NCBI RefSeq assembly: GCF_001975225.1
Contig: NZ_CP019445.1
Coordinates: 1 to 64,000, forward strand
DNA from: Kosakonia cowanii JCM 10956 = DSM 18146
GTDB lineage: Bacteria; Pseudomonadota; Gammaproteobacteria; Enterobacterales; Enterobacteriaceae
Direction: 5' to 3'
Length of the DNA: 64,000 bases
In this document: positions 48,238 through 57,613 of the stretch, in pieces
How the letters are laid out: each line of letters begins with the position of its first letter
How positions within the stretch are numbered: position 1 is the stretch's first letter
Program-made: the position numbers and the translations under genes
Notes under the pieces: model-generated
What the model saw: the letters and a program-made list of their open reading frames with translations, nothing else
Database searches by the model: none
What the model was told of the DNA's origin: nothing

Positions 48238-48852
48238 ATGAGTAATGAGAGCGATATCCGCCCGCTTCCGCCGCTGATTTGGCCGGAGTTTACCGATCAG
48301 CACGCCCGCCTTGTCTGGTGGCGCGACTGTGTGCACGCCTGGCGCGACCAGTGGGATAACCCTGCTCTCGCAACGCCCGCCAGCGACGCGGAGATTGCTG
48401 ACCTTGAGCAGCGCATCGGCTGCCCGCTGCCGCCGGTGCTGCGCACCTATCATCAGCAGATTGGTGAACTGAACCTCGCCGAAACACTGTGCAGCGTGAC
48501 GCCTGCAAAATACGCCGCTATCGAACCACTGCTGGCGGCCTATCCTGGCATTAGCGACATTCTTGAAGATGTGCCGCAGGATGACCCGCAGTGGGAACTG
48601 GTTAACAACCTGATCGCCTTTGGCGACTATCTTGGCAACGGTAATTTGTGGTGCTTTCACCGCGAAACCGGCGAAGTGTGGTATTTCGACCACGACACTT
48701 CGCCGATGCTGACGCAGATATTCCGCGATGCCGGGCAGTATCTCGACGCACTGATGTTCAAATGCCTGCTCGAAGCCCACGGCGAGGAGGAGAATGAGGA
48801 ATTGCTGCGCGAACGGCTCGGGGATGAGGTGGTGGAGAAGTGGATGTATTAA
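48238..48852 (+). CDS. SMI1/KNR4 (SUKH) domain protein
   Basis: 204 residues. The SUKH signature is at about residues 45-85: ASDAEIADLEQRIGCPLPPVL then RTYHQQIGELNL, with the later NNLIAFGDYLGNGNLWCFHRE and VWYFDHDTSPMLTQI. Many SUKH proteins are immunity proteins of polymorphic toxins, but others are intracellular regulators. No toxin gene lies next to it here, so an orphan immunity or a cellular role are both open. Confidence 0.85.
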   Translation: MSNESDIRPLPPLIWPEFTDQHARLVWWRDCVHAWRDQWDNPALATPASDAEIADLEQRIGCPLPPVLRTYHQQIGELNLAETLCSVTPAKYAAIEPLLAAYPGISDILEDVPQDDPQWELVNNLIAFGDYLGNGNLWCFHRETGEVWYFDHDTSPMLTQIFRDAGQYLDALMFKCLLEAHGEEENEELLRERLGDEVVEKWMY

Positions 48853-48955
48853 TGGAAGCGACCTCGTATTAGCTGGAAATAATTCTGTACAGATTACAGG
48901 CAGCTCCTTAAAATTCCCCCACAGATAATGCAGCCTTTGGGATATGGGAGGAAGT

Positions 48956-49144
48956 ATGGAAATCAATGTGATTACGCTGATGAAAGCGATCATCGGTGGT
49001 GCAGGTTTAGGATTTGCCCTTCCCGGCGGCCTGTCATTTCTGATTCCAGCTTTCACCGTTACGGCAGGTATCGCATACAGCTTTGCTTTAGCAGGTGCGG
49101 TAGCGCTCCCTGCGCTCTATGCGGCAAGGAAGTCTGCTCACTAA
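48956..49144 (+). CDS. Tiny hydrophobic membrane protein
   Basis: 62 residues, two membrane segments (VITLMKAIIGGAGLGFALPGGLSFL and FTVTAGIAYSFALAGAVALPALYA) rich in Gly and Ala, ending KSAH. ATG 48956 follows GGGAGG. The next gene starts 1 bp after the stop, so they are coupled. Function unknown. Confidence 0.6.
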   Translation: MEINVITLMKAIIGGAGLGFALPGGLSFLIPAFTVTAGIAYSFALAGAVALPALYAARKSAH

Positions 49145-49145
49145 A

Positions 49146-49481
49146 ATGCACTTTTTTGACTGGCTTGCACCGCAGAATACACAGGAGTTAACCCGCTTTT
49201 ATTTCATCCTGTGTACAGGTTATCTCGCAGTGCATCTCATCTGGGATGCCCTATGCAAAGAGACTCCGCCCTTCTCGCTTGATAAACTCCAGTTCAAAAT
49301 GAATGAGGTCTACTCCTCCTCGACCTTTGCAACCAGCGCTTTTTTTATTGTTATCCTGTTTGATATTAAAAACCCGCTCAGAACATCCGACGCCTTTATT
49401 TTCCCGTTAATCATCGCCGCATTAACAGGGTTTATGATTTCGCTATCTGCAATCGCTCCTAAAAAAATAAAAATAGAGTAA
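49146..49481 (+). CDS. Small membrane protein coupled to the previous one
   Basis: Not recognised. 111 residues with two to three membrane segments (FYFILCTGYLAVHLIWDAL; FATSAFFIVILFDI; FIFPLIIAALTGFMISLSA) and a lysine-rich end. It is AT-rich, unlike the core genes next to it. Starting at ATG 49146 leaves one base after the upstream stop. Confidence 0.6.
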   Translation: MHFFDWLAPQNTQELTRFYFILCTGYLAVHLIWDALCKETPPFSLDKLQFKMNEVYSSSTFATSAFFIVILFDIKNPLRTSDAFIFPLIIAALTGFMISLSAIAPKKIKIE

Positions 49482-49567
49482 GCCTGCTATTACAAGTTTC
49501 TCTAAATTCGCAAATTTTGAATATGAAGTGCTTCAACAATCTAAATCTTATAGCGTCACATATAAAA

Positions 49568-49591
49568 AACCCACTGTAGAAACAGTGGGTT
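49568..49591 (-). terminator. Rho-independent terminator after guaA
   Basis: AACCCACTG (49568-49576) and CAGTGGGTT (49583-49591) form a 9-bp stem; on the minus strand a T run follows at 49564-49569. It ends guaBA and insulates the accessory genes. Confidence 0.85.
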
Positions 49592-49635
49592 AAATTTAAT
49601 TTAGTTCTGTGGGAAATTCAGGAAAAGCTATCCGA

Positions 49636-51213
49636 TCATTCCCACTCAATCGTCGCTGGCGGCTTCCCGCTGATGTCATATACGACACGGGAAATACCGT
49701 TAACTTCGTTGATAATGCGGTTAGAGACGCGGCCCAGGAAGTCATACGGCAGGTGCGCCCAGTGGGCGGTCATAAAGTCGATGGTTTCGACCGCGCGCAG
49801 GGAGACAACCCAGTCATACTTACGGCCATCGCCCATCACGCCAACAGAACGCACGGGCAGGAAGACAGTGAACGCCTGGCTTACTTTGTTATAGAGATCG
49901 GCTTTGCGCAGCTCTTCGATAAAGATATGGTCCGCGCGGCGCAGCAGGTCGCAGTACTCTTTCTTCACTTCGCCGAGTACGCGAACGCCGAGGCCCGGCC
50001 CCGGGAACGGATGGCGGTACAGCATGTCGTACGGCAGGCCGAGTTCGAGGCCGATTTTACGCACTTCATCTTTGAACAGCTCTTTCAGCGGCTCAACCAG
50101 ACCCATCTTCATCTCTTTCGGCAGGCCGCCAACGTTATGGTGAGACTTGATAACGTGCGCTTTACCGGTCGCAGAGGCTGCGGATTCAATCACGTCCGGG
50201 TAGATGGTGCCCTGTGCCAGCCACTTCACATCTTCCAGCTTCAGCGCTTCTTCATCGAACACTTCCACAAAGACGCGGCCGATGATTTTACGTTTCGCTT
50301 CCGGATCGTTCTCGCCCGCCAGCGCGCCGAGGAAGCGCTCTTCTGCCGGAACGTGAACAATGTTCAGACCAAAGTGGTCGCCGAACATATCCAGCACCTG
50401 CTCGGCTTCGTTCAGGCGCAGCAGGCCGTTGTCGACGAAGACGCAGGTCAGGTTTTTGCCAATCGCGCGGTGCAGCAGCATGGCGGTGACGGAGGAGTCC
50501 ACGCCGCCGGAAAGGCCGAGGATCACTTTATCGTTGCCGACCTGCTGGCGGATGCGCTCAACGGCGTCATCGATGATTTTTGCAGGTGTCCACAGTGCTT
50601 CGCACTCGCAGATATCGCGCACAAAGCGCTCCAGCATACGCAGCCCCTGGCGGGTGTGCGTCACTTCCGGGTGGAACTGCACGCCGTAGAAACGCTTCTC
50701 TTCGTTAGCCATAATGGCGAACGGGCAGGTTTCAGTGCTGGCAACGGTGACAAAGCCGGACGGGATCGCCGTCACTTTATCGCCGTGGCTCATCCACACA
50801 TCCAGCAGCGCTTTGCCGTCTGCGGTCAGGGCATCTTCAATTCCACGGATCAGCGCGCTTTCGGTCTGCACTTCAACCTGCGCATAACCAAATTCACGCT
50901 CGTTAGAGCCTTGAACGTGGCCGCCAAGCTGCATCGCCATGGTCTGCATGCCGTAGCAGACGCCGAGCACCGGCACACCGGCGTCGAAAACGTACTGCGG
51001 CGCGCGCGGGCTGTTCTCTTCGGTAGTGCTTTCCGGGCCGCCGGAGAGGATGATGCCGCTTGGGTTGAAGTCGCGGATCTGCGCTTCAGTGACATCCCAC
51101 GCCCACAGTTCGCAGTAGACGCCGAGTTCACGCACGCGGCGTGCGACTAACTGAGTGTATTGCGAGCCAAAGTCGAGGATAAGAATGCGATGTTTATGAA
51201 TATTGTCCGTCAT
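49636..51213 (-). CDS. guaA: GMP synthase (glutamine-hydrolysing)
   Basis: Converts XMP to GMP with glutamine and ATP. The class I amidotransferase triad is visible: Cys in LGVCYGMQ and His/Glu in [10 protein letters not shown]. The ATP pyrophosphatase loop is [12 protein letters not shown], and the C-terminal dimer domain ends [10 protein letters not shown]. The start ATG 51213 ([21 protein letters not shown]) gives 525 residues as in E. coli; 17 upstream codons are open but unsupported. It follows guaB in one operon. Confidence 0.98.
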   Translation of the reverse strand: MTDNIHKHRILILDFGSQYTQLVARRVRELGVYCELWAWDVTEAQIRDFNPSGIILSGGPESTTEENSPRAPQYVFDAGVPVLGVCYGMQTMAMQLGGHVQGSNEREFGYAQVEVQTESALIRGIEDALTADGKALLDVWMSHGDKVTAIPSGFVTVASTETCPFAIMANEEKRFYGVQFHPEVTHTRQGLRMLERFVRDICECEALWTPAKIIDDAVERIRQQVGNDKVILGLSGGVDSSVTAMLLHRAIGKNLTCVFVDNGLLRLNEAEQVLDMFGDHFGLNIVHVPAEERFLGALAGENDPEAKRKIIGRVFVEVFDEEALKLEDVKWLAQGTIYPDVIESAASATGKAHVIKSHHNVGGLPKEMKMGLVEPLKELFKDEVRKIGLELGLPYDMLYRHPFPGPGLGVRVLGEVKKEYCDLLRRADHIFIEELRKADLYNKVSQAFTVFLPVRSVGVMGDGRKYDWVVSLRAVETIDFMTAHWAHLPYDFLGRVSNRIINEVNGISRVVYDISGKPPATIEWE

Positions 51214-51254
51214 TGACGTTAGTTCCGAGGCAAAGAGCGAGATAGAAAAGTCAA

Positions 51255-51274
51255 CGCCCGGCAAAAACCGGGCG
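51255..51274 (-). terminator. Hairpin between guaB and guaA
   Basis: CGCCCGG and CCGGGCG form a perfect 7-bp stem with a CAAAAA/TTTTTG loop in the 70-bp gap. It lacks a T run after the stem and may tune guaA expression or mRNA stability. Confidence 0.5.
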
Positions 51275-51283
51275 CGAATTGCA

Positions 51284-52750
51284 TTAAGAACCCATGCGGT
51301 AGTTCGGGGATTCCTTGGTGATGGTCACGTCGTGAACGTGGCTCTCCTGGATGCCCGCGCCGCTGATGCGCACGAACTCCGCTTTGGTGCGCAGGGCGTC
51401 GATGGTACCACAGCCGGTCAGACCCATACAGGAACGCAGGCCGCCCATCTGCTGGTGAATGATCTCTTTCAGACGGCCTTTGTAGGCCACGCGGCCTTCG
51501 ATACCTTCCGGCACCAGTTTGTCGGCGGCGTTGTCGGTCTGGAAGTAGCGGTCGGAGGAGCCTTTGGACATCGCACCCAGCGAGCCCATCCCGCGATAGG
51601 ATTTGTAAGAGCGGCCCTGGTAAAGTTCGATTTCTCCCGGGGACTCTTCGGTACCTGCCAGCATAGAACCGACCATCACCGCGCTTGCGCCAGCGGCGAT
51701 CGCTTTAGCGATATCGCCAGAGAAGCGGATGCCGCCATCGGCGATAACCGGGATGTCCATCCCTTCCAGCGCTTCAACCGCGTCGGATACAGCAGTGATC
51801 TGCGGAACACCCACACCGGTAACAATACGGGTAGTACAGATAGAGCCAGGACCGATACCCACTTTCACCGCGCTGACGCCAGCTTCAGCCAGCGCGCGAG
51901 CGCCTGCGCCGGTCGCAACGTTACCACCGATGATTTGCAGATCCGGGTATTTGGCACGCGTTTCGCGAATACGCTGCAACACGCCTTCAGAGTGGCCATG
52001 GGAGGAGTCAATCAGCAGCACGTCAACACCGGCGGCAACCAGCGCATCAACACGCTCTTCGTTGCCCGCGCCCGCGCCGACCGCTGCGCCAACGCGCAGA
52101 CGACCCTGCTCATCTTTACAGGCGTTCGGTTTACGTTCTGCTTTCTGGAAGTCTTTTACAGTGATCATGCCGAGCAGGTGGAAGCTATCATCCACCACCA
52201 GCGCTTTTTCAACGCGCTTTTCATGCATTTTGGCAAACACGACTTCGCGTGCTTCACCTTCACGAACCGTTACCAGACGCTCTTTCGGCGTCATATAGAC
52301 GCTGACCGGCTGGTTAAGGTCGGTAACAAAACGCACGTCACGACCGGTGATGATGCCCACCAGTTCGTTCTCTTCGTTCACTACCGGATAGCCAGCGAAG
52401 CCGTTGCGCTCGGTCAGCTCTTTCACTTCGCGAAGAGTAGTAGTCGGCAGCACGGTCTGCGGCTCTTTTACCACGCCAGACTCATGTTTCTTCACGCGGC
52501 GTACTTCATCTGCCTGGCGCTCGATAGACATGTTTTTGTGAATAAAGCCAATGCCGCCTTCCTGTGCGAGGGCAATCGCCAGACGCGCTTCCGTTACGGT
52601 GTCCATTGCCGCAGAGAGCATAGGAATGTTCAGGCGAATGGTCTTCGTCAGCTGAGTGCTTAAATCGGCGGTATTCGGCAGAACAGTGGAGTGGGCGGGA
52701 ACGAGGAGGACGTCGTCAAACGTCAAAGCTTCTTTAGCGATACGTAGCAT
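51284..52750 (-). CDS. guaB: Inosine-5'-monophosphate dehydrogenase
   Basis: Oxidises IMP to XMP with NAD, the branch point to GMP. The catalytic cysteine lies in [13 protein letters not shown], the flap in [12 protein letters not shown], and two CBS domains occupy about residues 95-205. The start ATG 52750 ([21 protein letters not shown]) gives 488 residues as in E. coli; a second upstream Met is unlikely. First gene of guaBA. Confidence 0.98.
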   Translation of the reverse strand: MLRIAKEALTFDDVLLVPAHSTVLPNTADLSTQLTKTIRLNIPMLSAAMDTVTEARLAIALAQEGGIGFIHKNMSIERQADEVRRVKKHESGVVKEPQTVLPTTTLREVKELTERNGFAGYPVVNEENELVGIITGRDVRFVTDLNQPVSVYMTPKERLVTVREGEAREVVFAKMHEKRVEKALVVDDSFHLLGMITVKDFQKAERKPNACKDEQGRLRVGAAVGAGAGNEERVDALVAAGVDVLLIDSSHGHSEGVLQRIRETRAKYPDLQIIGGNVATGAGARALAEAGVSAVKVGIGPGSICTTRIVTGVGVPQITAVSDAVEALEGMDIPVIADGGIRFSGDIAKAIAAGASAVMVGSMLAGTEESPGEIELYQGRSYKSYRGMGSLGAMSKGSSDRYFQTDNAADKLVPEGIEGRVAYKGRLKEIIHQQMGGLRSCMGLTGCGTIDALRTKAEFVRISGAGIQESHVHDVTITKESPNYRMGS

Positions 52751-52791
52751 GGGCAATATCTCTGACCTGGGTGGTTAAATATTGCCGTGGC

Positions 52792-52818
52792 ATTATACAG
52801 AGCGTAACCGATTGCATC
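52792..52818 (-). promoter_or_regulatory. guaB promoter with overlapping PurR operator
   Basis: On the minus strand TATAAT (52792-52797) is a perfect -10. GATGCAATCGGTTACGC (52802-52818), directly upstream, matches the known PurR site of the E. coli guaB promoter, with the half-sites GCAA and TTAC around CG. Confidence 0.7.
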
Positions 52819-52908
52819 TACACTTTTTTGGAAAAATACTTGTAATCGGGTGGCATCAGGCTACTATCGACCGAATAACTTGCTGATTTAGAATTTGATC
52901 TGGCTCAC

Positions 52909-54282
52909 ATGTCCTCATTGCAAACTCCCTCCATTTATACTGTCAGCCGTCTTAACCAGACGGTGCGATCGCTACTGGAACGCGAGCTGGGCCAGGTGTG
53001 GATCAGCGGCGAAATCTCCAACTTTACCCAGCCAGCTTCCGGTCACTGGTACTTCACCTTAAAAGATGACACCGCCCAGGTGCGCTGTGCAATGTTCCGC
53101 AACAGCAACCGCCGCGTCACCTTCCGCCCGCAACATGGGCAGCAGGTGCTGGTGCGCGCCAACATCACGATGTATGAACCGCGCGGTGAATACCAAATCA
53201 TCGTCGAGAGCATGCAACCGGCGGGTGAAGGGCTGTTACAGCAGAAGTATGAGCAGCTGAAAGCGAAACTGGCAGCGGAAGGGCTGTTCGAGCAGCAGTT
53301 TAAACATCCCCTGCCCTCACCGGCGCACTGCGTTGGGGTGATCACCTCAAAAACCGGCGCCGCGCTGCACGATATTTTGCATGTGCTGAAACGCCGCGAT
53401 CCGTCTCTCCCCGTGGTGATCTACCCGACCGCCGTACAGGGCGAAGATGCACCGGCGCAAATCGTGCGCGCCATTGCCCTTGCCAACAGCCGTAACGAGT
53501 GTGACGTGCTGATTGTGGGGCGCGGCGGTGGTTCGCTGGAAGATCTCTGGAGCTTCAACGACGAACGCGTCGCGCGCGCCATTTTTGCCAGCCGTATTCC
53601 GATTGTCAGTGCCGTTGGCCATGAAACGGATGTCACCATCGCCGATTTCGTCGCCGACCTGCGCGCGCCAACCCCTTCGGCGGCGGCGGAGATTGTCAGC
53701 CGTAACCAGCTTGAACTGCTGCGCCAGGTGCAGGCGATGCAGCAGCGTCTGGAGATGGGGATGGATTACTATCTGGCAGGGCGCAACCGCCGCTTTGCCC
53801 AGCTTCATCACCGCCTGCAACAGCAGCACCCGCAGCTGCGCCTCGCGCGTCAGCAGACGGTGCTCGACCGCTTGCAGCAGCGCATGCACAACGCGCTGGA
53901 TTCACAGCTTAAGCGCGCGAATACGCGTCAGCAGCGCGTAGTGCAACGGCTCAATCATCACAACCCGCAGCCGCGCATTCACCGGGCGCAAACGCGGGTG
54001 CAGCAACTTGAGTATCGCCTGAGCCAGTCGATTCGCGATCGTCTCGGCAGCACGCGCGAGCGCTTCGGCACCGCCCTCACCCATCTGGAAGCCGTCAGCC
54101 CGCTGGCGACGCTGGCGCGCGGCTACAGCGTCACTACCGCCACCGACGGGAAAGTACTGAAACAGACTAAGCAGGTGAAAGCGGGCGATACGCTCACCAC
54201 CCGCCTGAATGATGGCTGGGTCGAGAGCGAGGTGCGCATTGTCACACCGGTGAAACAACCGAGAAAACGAAAAACTCCGTAG
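52909..54282 (+). CDS. xseA: Exodeoxyribonuclease VII large subunit
   Basis: Large subunit of single-strand-specific ExoVII. The N-terminal OB fold ([22 protein letters not shown]) and the catalytic part ([44 protein letters not shown]) are followed by a long coiled coil and the C-terminal LARGYSVT motif. 457 residues. It is divergent from guaB across 158 bp, as in E. coli. Confidence 0.97.
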   Translation: MSSLQTPSIYTVSRLNQTVRSLLERELGQVWISGEISNFTQPASGHWYFTLKDDTAQVRCAMFRNSNRRVTFRPQHGQQVLVRANITMYEPRGEYQIIVESMQPAGEGLLQQKYEQLKAKLAAEGLFEQQFKHPLPSPAHCVGVITSKTGAALHDILHVLKRRDPSLPVVIYPTAVQGEDAPAQIVRAIALANSRNECDVLIVGRGGGSLEDLWSFNDERVARAIFASRIPIVSAVGHETDVTIADFVADLRAPTPSAAAEIVSRNQLELLRQVQAMQQRLEMGMDYYLAGRNRRFAQLHHRLQQQHPQLRLARQQTVLDRLQQRMHNALDSQLKRANTRQQRVVQRLNHHNPQPRIHRAQTRVQQLEYRLSQSIRDRLGSTRERFGTALTHLEAVSPLATLARGYSVTTATDGKVLKQTKQVKAGDTLTTRLNDGWVESEVRIVTPVKQPRKRKTP

Positions 54283-54351
54283 TTAAAACTCTTAGTGCGG
54301 TGAAGCGACCTATACTTTTGTTGTTCTTTTGATTTTATCAAGGAGATCAAC

Positions 54352-55377
54352 ATGACCACTCGCTTCCCGCACACCGTTATTCCCCCCTACATTCTCCGTC
54401 GCATCATTGACCAGGGCTCTGAAGTCCAGAAGCGCTGCGCGAAACAAACCCTGATGCATGTCCAGACGCTGATGGCACACAGCCACGGTAAACCGAGCGC
54501 TCCGCAGGCGAACTCGCCGGGCGAACTGGTGCGCGATATCTATGATGCGCATAACAAAGAGAGCCTGCCGGGTAAGCAGGTGCGTTATGAAGGCCAGCCT
54601 TCTAATGGCGATGTCGCCGTCGATGAAGCCTATGACTACCTTGGCGTCACCCACGACTTTTTCTGGAAGGAGTGGAAACGTAACTCGCTGGATAATAAGG
54701 GCCTGGTGCTGAGCGGCACGGTACATTACGGCCAGGAGTATCAGAACGCCTTCTGGAACGGTCAGCAGATGGTGTTTGGCGATGGCGACGGTGAAATATT
54801 TAACCGTTTCACTATCGCCATTGATGTGGTGGCGCATGAGCTAAGCCACGGTGTGACAGAGTCGGAAGCGGCGCTGATCTACTTTGAACAATCGGGCGCG
54901 CTGAACGAGTCCCTGTCGGATGTCTTCGGCTCGCTGGTTAAGCAGTACCACCTCAAGCAAACCGCAGAGCAGGCGGACTGGATTATCGGCGAAGGGCTGT
55001 TAGCCGAAGGGATCAACGGCAAAGGGCTGCGCTCAATGTCCGAGCCGGGCACCGCCTACAACGATCCGCTGCTCGGCAAAGATCCGCAGCCCGCGCACAT
55101 GAAGGACTTTATTAAAACCCGCGAAGATAACGGCGGCGTGCACCTTAACTCCGGTATTCCGAACCGCGCCTTTTATCTTGCGGCCACGGAAATTGGTGGT
55201 TATGCGTGGGAAAAAGCGGGCTACGCCTGGTACGATACGGTCTGCGATCGCCAGCTGGCGCAAAACGCCGATTTTGCCGCCTTTGCAAAACTGACGATTC
55301 ATCACGGCGAAAAACGTTCCGGTAAAGCGGTGGCGGCGGCCATCGAACAGGCGTGGAAAGATGTCGGAGTCTTATAA
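54352..55377 (+). CDS. Protealysin-like M4 metalloprotease
   Basis: 341 residues, thermolysin family. The short propeptide carries the PPYIL motif (residues 11-15) seen in protealysin-type precursors and no signal peptide, so it is made in the cytoplasm and exported in another way or acts inside. The zinc motif HELSH is in VVAHELSHGVTESEA, the third ligand is in GALNESLSDVFG, and a catalytic histidine lies in GGVHLNSGIPNRAFY. The inhibitor gene overlaps its stop by one base. The pair is inserted between xseA and yfgJ. Confidence 0.92.
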   Translation: MTTRFPHTVIPPYILRRIIDQGSEVQKRCAKQTLMHVQTLMAHSHGKPSAPQANSPGELVRDIYDAHNKESLPGKQVRYEGQPSNGDVAVDEAYDYLGVTHDFFWKEWKRNSLDNKGLVLSGTVHYGQEYQNAFWNGQQMVFGDGDGEIFNRFTIAIDVVAHELSHGVTESEAALIYFEQSGALNESLSDVFGSLVKQYHLKQTAEQADWIIGEGLLAEGINGKGLRSMSEPGTAYNDPLLGKDPQPAHMKDFIKTREDNGGVHLNSGIPNRAFYLAATEIGGYAWEKAGYAWYDTVCDRQLAQNADFAAFAKLTIHHGEKRSGKAVAAAIEQAWKDVGVL

Positions 55378-55718
55378 TGAACGAACCCGAACTGACCGAC
55401 GATGCGGTTGTCGAGCTGGCCCGTGAAGGCGGCGTGGCTTATATCCCGATGCTCGCCGGACGAAGGCGGATTGTTATCGCCCAGTTGACCGACGAGCAGC
55501 GTCAGCGGCTGATTGAGATCCTGCACCAGGCATTACCGCTGGCGCAGTCTCCCGGTCAGGCTGACTCACCGGGGCGCGGCGACCAGCGCTTTTATCGCCT
55601 GCAGATCACCTGGACCACGCGGCAGACGGATATGCTGCTGTTGATCCCGGAGAGCAAAGCGCCGCCGTCGTTCGTTGAACTGTGGCGCGAAGGCGAAGGC
55701 TGTATCTGCAAGCCTTAG
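55377..55718 (+). CDS. Emfourin-like protease inhibitor
   Basis: 113 residues, starting at ATG 55377, which shares its first base with the protease stop. It matches the emfourin family, the intracellular inhibitor of protealysin described in Serratia: DDAVVELAREGGVAYIPMLAG, then FYRLQITW near the C-terminal strand. The coupling of start and stop implies that inhibitor and protease are made together, protecting the cell. The C-terminus ends CICKP. Confidence 0.85.
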   Translation: MNEPELTDDAVVELAREGGVAYIPMLAGRRRIVIAQLTDEQRQRLIEILHQALPLAQSPGQADSPGRGDQRFYRLQITWTTRQTDMLLLIPESKAPPSFVELWREGEGCICKP

Positions 55719-55930
55719 CGCAGGGTGAATTCGACTCGTTTTTTGGAAATCAGCCCGTGGCCGTGCTGGCAGAAGTAGTCCACCGCGCCACAGGCTTTTA
55801 ACACTTCAAGCGGCTGGTGACACTCCGGGCAGGCGGCGTTCACTTCCATATCTTTATCGCACGTAGCGCAGTGCGCCATCGTTCCGGCGAGTTCCAGCTC
55901 ACCGTGGCAAGTCGGGCAGTTCAGTTGCAT
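55715..55930 (-). CDS. yfgJ: YfgJ, small zinc-ribbon protein
   Basis: 71 residues with two zinc ribbons: CPTC...CATC and CPEC..., plus a C-terminal CGAVDYFCQHGHGLISKKRVEF identical in pattern to E. coli YfgJ. It binds one or more zinc ions by inference; function unknown. It is convergent with the emfourin gene (4-bp overlap). Confidence 0.92.
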   Translation of the reverse strand: MQLNCPTCHGELELAGTMAHCATCDKDMEVNAACPECHQPLEVLKACGAVDYFCQHGHGLISKKRVEFTLR

Positions 55931-55987
55931 AACGCACTCCTCAAAATCGCTGCAGATTGACCTAATGATACACCCTCAGAAACAAAA

Positions 55988-56006
55988 CACCCGCCAGCGG
56001 CGGGTG
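55988..56006 (-). terminator. Rho-independent terminator after der
   Basis: CACCCGCC-AGC-GGCGGGTG forms an 8-bp stem, with a TTTTGTTTC run on the minus strand. It ends the der transcript. Confidence 0.82.
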
Positions 56007-56016
56007 AAGTGAACGG

Positions 56017-57492
56017 TTACTTACCTTTCTTAAGGTGCTTGATCAGGCGCTTACGCTTACGTAACTGGTTCGGCGTCAAGGTATTGCGCTTATCGGCAAA
56101 CGGGTTCTCGCCCTCTTTGAACTGGATACGAATCGGGGTACCCATCACTTCCAGCGATTTGCGGAAGTAGTTCATCAGGTAGCGCTTGTAGGAGTCCGGC
56201 AGGTCTTTCACCTGGTTGCCGTGGATCACCACAATCGGCGGGTTGTAACCACCGGCGTGGGCGTATTTCAGCTTCACGCGACGGCCACGCACCAGCGGCG
56301 GCTGGTGATCTTCTGCCGCCATGTTCATGATGCGGGTCAGCAGCGCAGTGCTGACGCGGCGGGTGGAGCTGTCATAGGCTTCGCGTACGGATTCGAACAA
56401 GTTACCGACGCCGCTGCCGTGCAGGGCAGAGATAAAGTGCACGCGCGCAAAGTCGATAAAGCCGAGGCGGTAATCGAGCGTCTCTTTCACCTGCTCTCTC
56501 ACTTCCTGGCTCAGGCCGTCCCACTTGTTGACGACAATCACCAGCGAGCGGCCGCTGTTCAGGATAAAGCCCAGCAGGGAGAGATCCTGATCGGAGATAC
56601 CTTCGCGAGCATCAATCACCAGCATCACTACGTTGGCGTCTTCAATCGCCTGCAGGGTTTTGATAACCGAGAACTTCTCGACCACGTCGGTGATTTTGCC
56701 GCGCTTACGCACGCCCGCGGTGTCGATCAGGACATATTCGCGCTCATCGCGCTGCATCGGAATGTAGATGCTGTCGCGGGTGGTGCCCGGCATGTCATAC
56801 ACCACGACGCGGTCTTCACCGAGAATGCGGTTAGTGAGCGTTGACTTACCCACGTTCGGACGCCCGACAATCGCCAGCTTGATCGGCAGATCCTGCGGGT
56901 TGAAATCGTCTTCCGGCTCTTCGGCTTCACCGTTAGCTGCGGCTTCAAACTTCGCCCAGTACTCCGCCTCTTCATCCACCTCTTCCGGCGGGTTCAGCTC
57001 ATCCATCCACGGCATCAGCACATGCTCAAGCAGGCTGGTGACGCCGCGTCCGTGTGAGGCGGCAATGGCGTGAATATCGCCAAGGCCGAGGGAGTAGAAG
57101 TCAGAAACCGCCTGATCCGGGTCGAGGCCATCGGTTTTGTTGGCGACGAGGAAGGTGGCCTTCTCGCGCGAGCGCAGATGCTTAGCAATAGCGATATCGG
57201 CCGGCATCAGCCCGGCGCGAGCATCGACCATAAACAGCACGACGTCAGCTTCTTCAATCGCCAGCAGCGACTGCTCCGCCATACGCGTTTCAACGCCATC
57301 TTCGGTGCCATCGATACCGCCGGTATCAATACAGATAAATTCGCGGCCTTCTACTTCAGCACGACCGTACTTACGGTCACGAGTCAGACCCGGAAAATCC
57401 GCTACAAGCGCATCACGGGTGCGAGTAAGACGGTTAAATAGCGTGGATTTCCCAACGTTAGGGCGCCCGACAAGCGCGACCACAGGTACCAT
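56017..57492 (-). CDS. der: Der (EngA), ribosome biogenesis GTPase
   Basis: An essential GTPase of 50S subunit assembly. Two tandem G domains are visible: [15 protein letters not shown] with DFPGLTRD and NKTDG, then [15 protein letters not shown] with [10 protein letters not shown] and NKWDG. A KH-like C-terminal domain starts about residue 385 and ends LKKGK. 491 residues (E. coli 490). It follows bamB across a terminator and so has its own promoter within about 120 bp. Confidence 0.98.
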   Translation of the reverse strand: MVPVVALVGRPNVGKSTLFNRLTRTRDALVADFPGLTRDRKYGRAEVEGREFICIDTGGIDGTEDGVETRMAEQSLLAIEEADVVLFMVDARAGLMPADIAIAKHLRSREKATFLVANKTDGLDPDQAVSDFYSLGLGDIHAIAASHGRGVTSLLEHVLMPWMDELNPPEEVDEEAEYWAKFEAAANGEAEEPEDDFNPQDLPIKLAIVGRPNVGKSTLTNRILGEDRVVVYDMPGTTRDSIYIPMQRDEREYVLIDTAGVRKRGKITDVVEKFSVIKTLQAIEDANVVMLVIDAREGISDQDLSLLGFILNSGRSLVIVVNKWDGLSQEVREQVKETLDYRLGFIDFARVHFISALHGSGVGNLFESVREAYDSSTRRVSTALLTRIMNMAAEDHQPPLVRGRRVKLKYAHAGGYNPPIVVIHGNQVKDLPDSYKRYLMNYFRKSLEVMGTPIRIQFKEGENPFADKRNTLTPNQLRKRKRLIKHLKKGK

Positions 57493-57560
57493 GTTTAAAG
57501 CCTCATTGCAGAAAATTCATTAGCAAAACGTCACGATTTACGCGGCGTTTTAAAAACAGG

Positions 57561-57586
57561 AAAACGGCTCCTGCAACAGGAGCCGT
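57561..57586 (-). terminator. Rho-independent terminator after bamB
   Basis: ACGGCTCCTG (57564-57573) and CAGGAGCCGT (57577-57586) form a 10-bp stem followed on the minus strand by TTTTCCTG. It closes the bamB transcript upstream of der. Confidence 0.85.
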
Positions 57587-57613
57587 CTTTCAGATACGAC
57601 ACTCTCAGCGCGC

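Noticed and set aside
45022..49481. A polymorphic toxin/immunity locus
   Set aside because: A SUKH protein is present but no toxin, Rhs repeat or secretion gene was found, so the call was kept to an uncharacterised cluster.
49609..51150. Long open frame on the plus strand opposite guaA
   Set aside because: It mirrors guaA codon structure in the opposite frame, has no start signal or homology, and is rich in His, Ala and Gln as shadow frames are.
51203..52663. Long open frame on the plus strand opposite guaB
   Set aside because: Same reason: the guaB reading is fully supported and the antisense protein has no recognisable domain.
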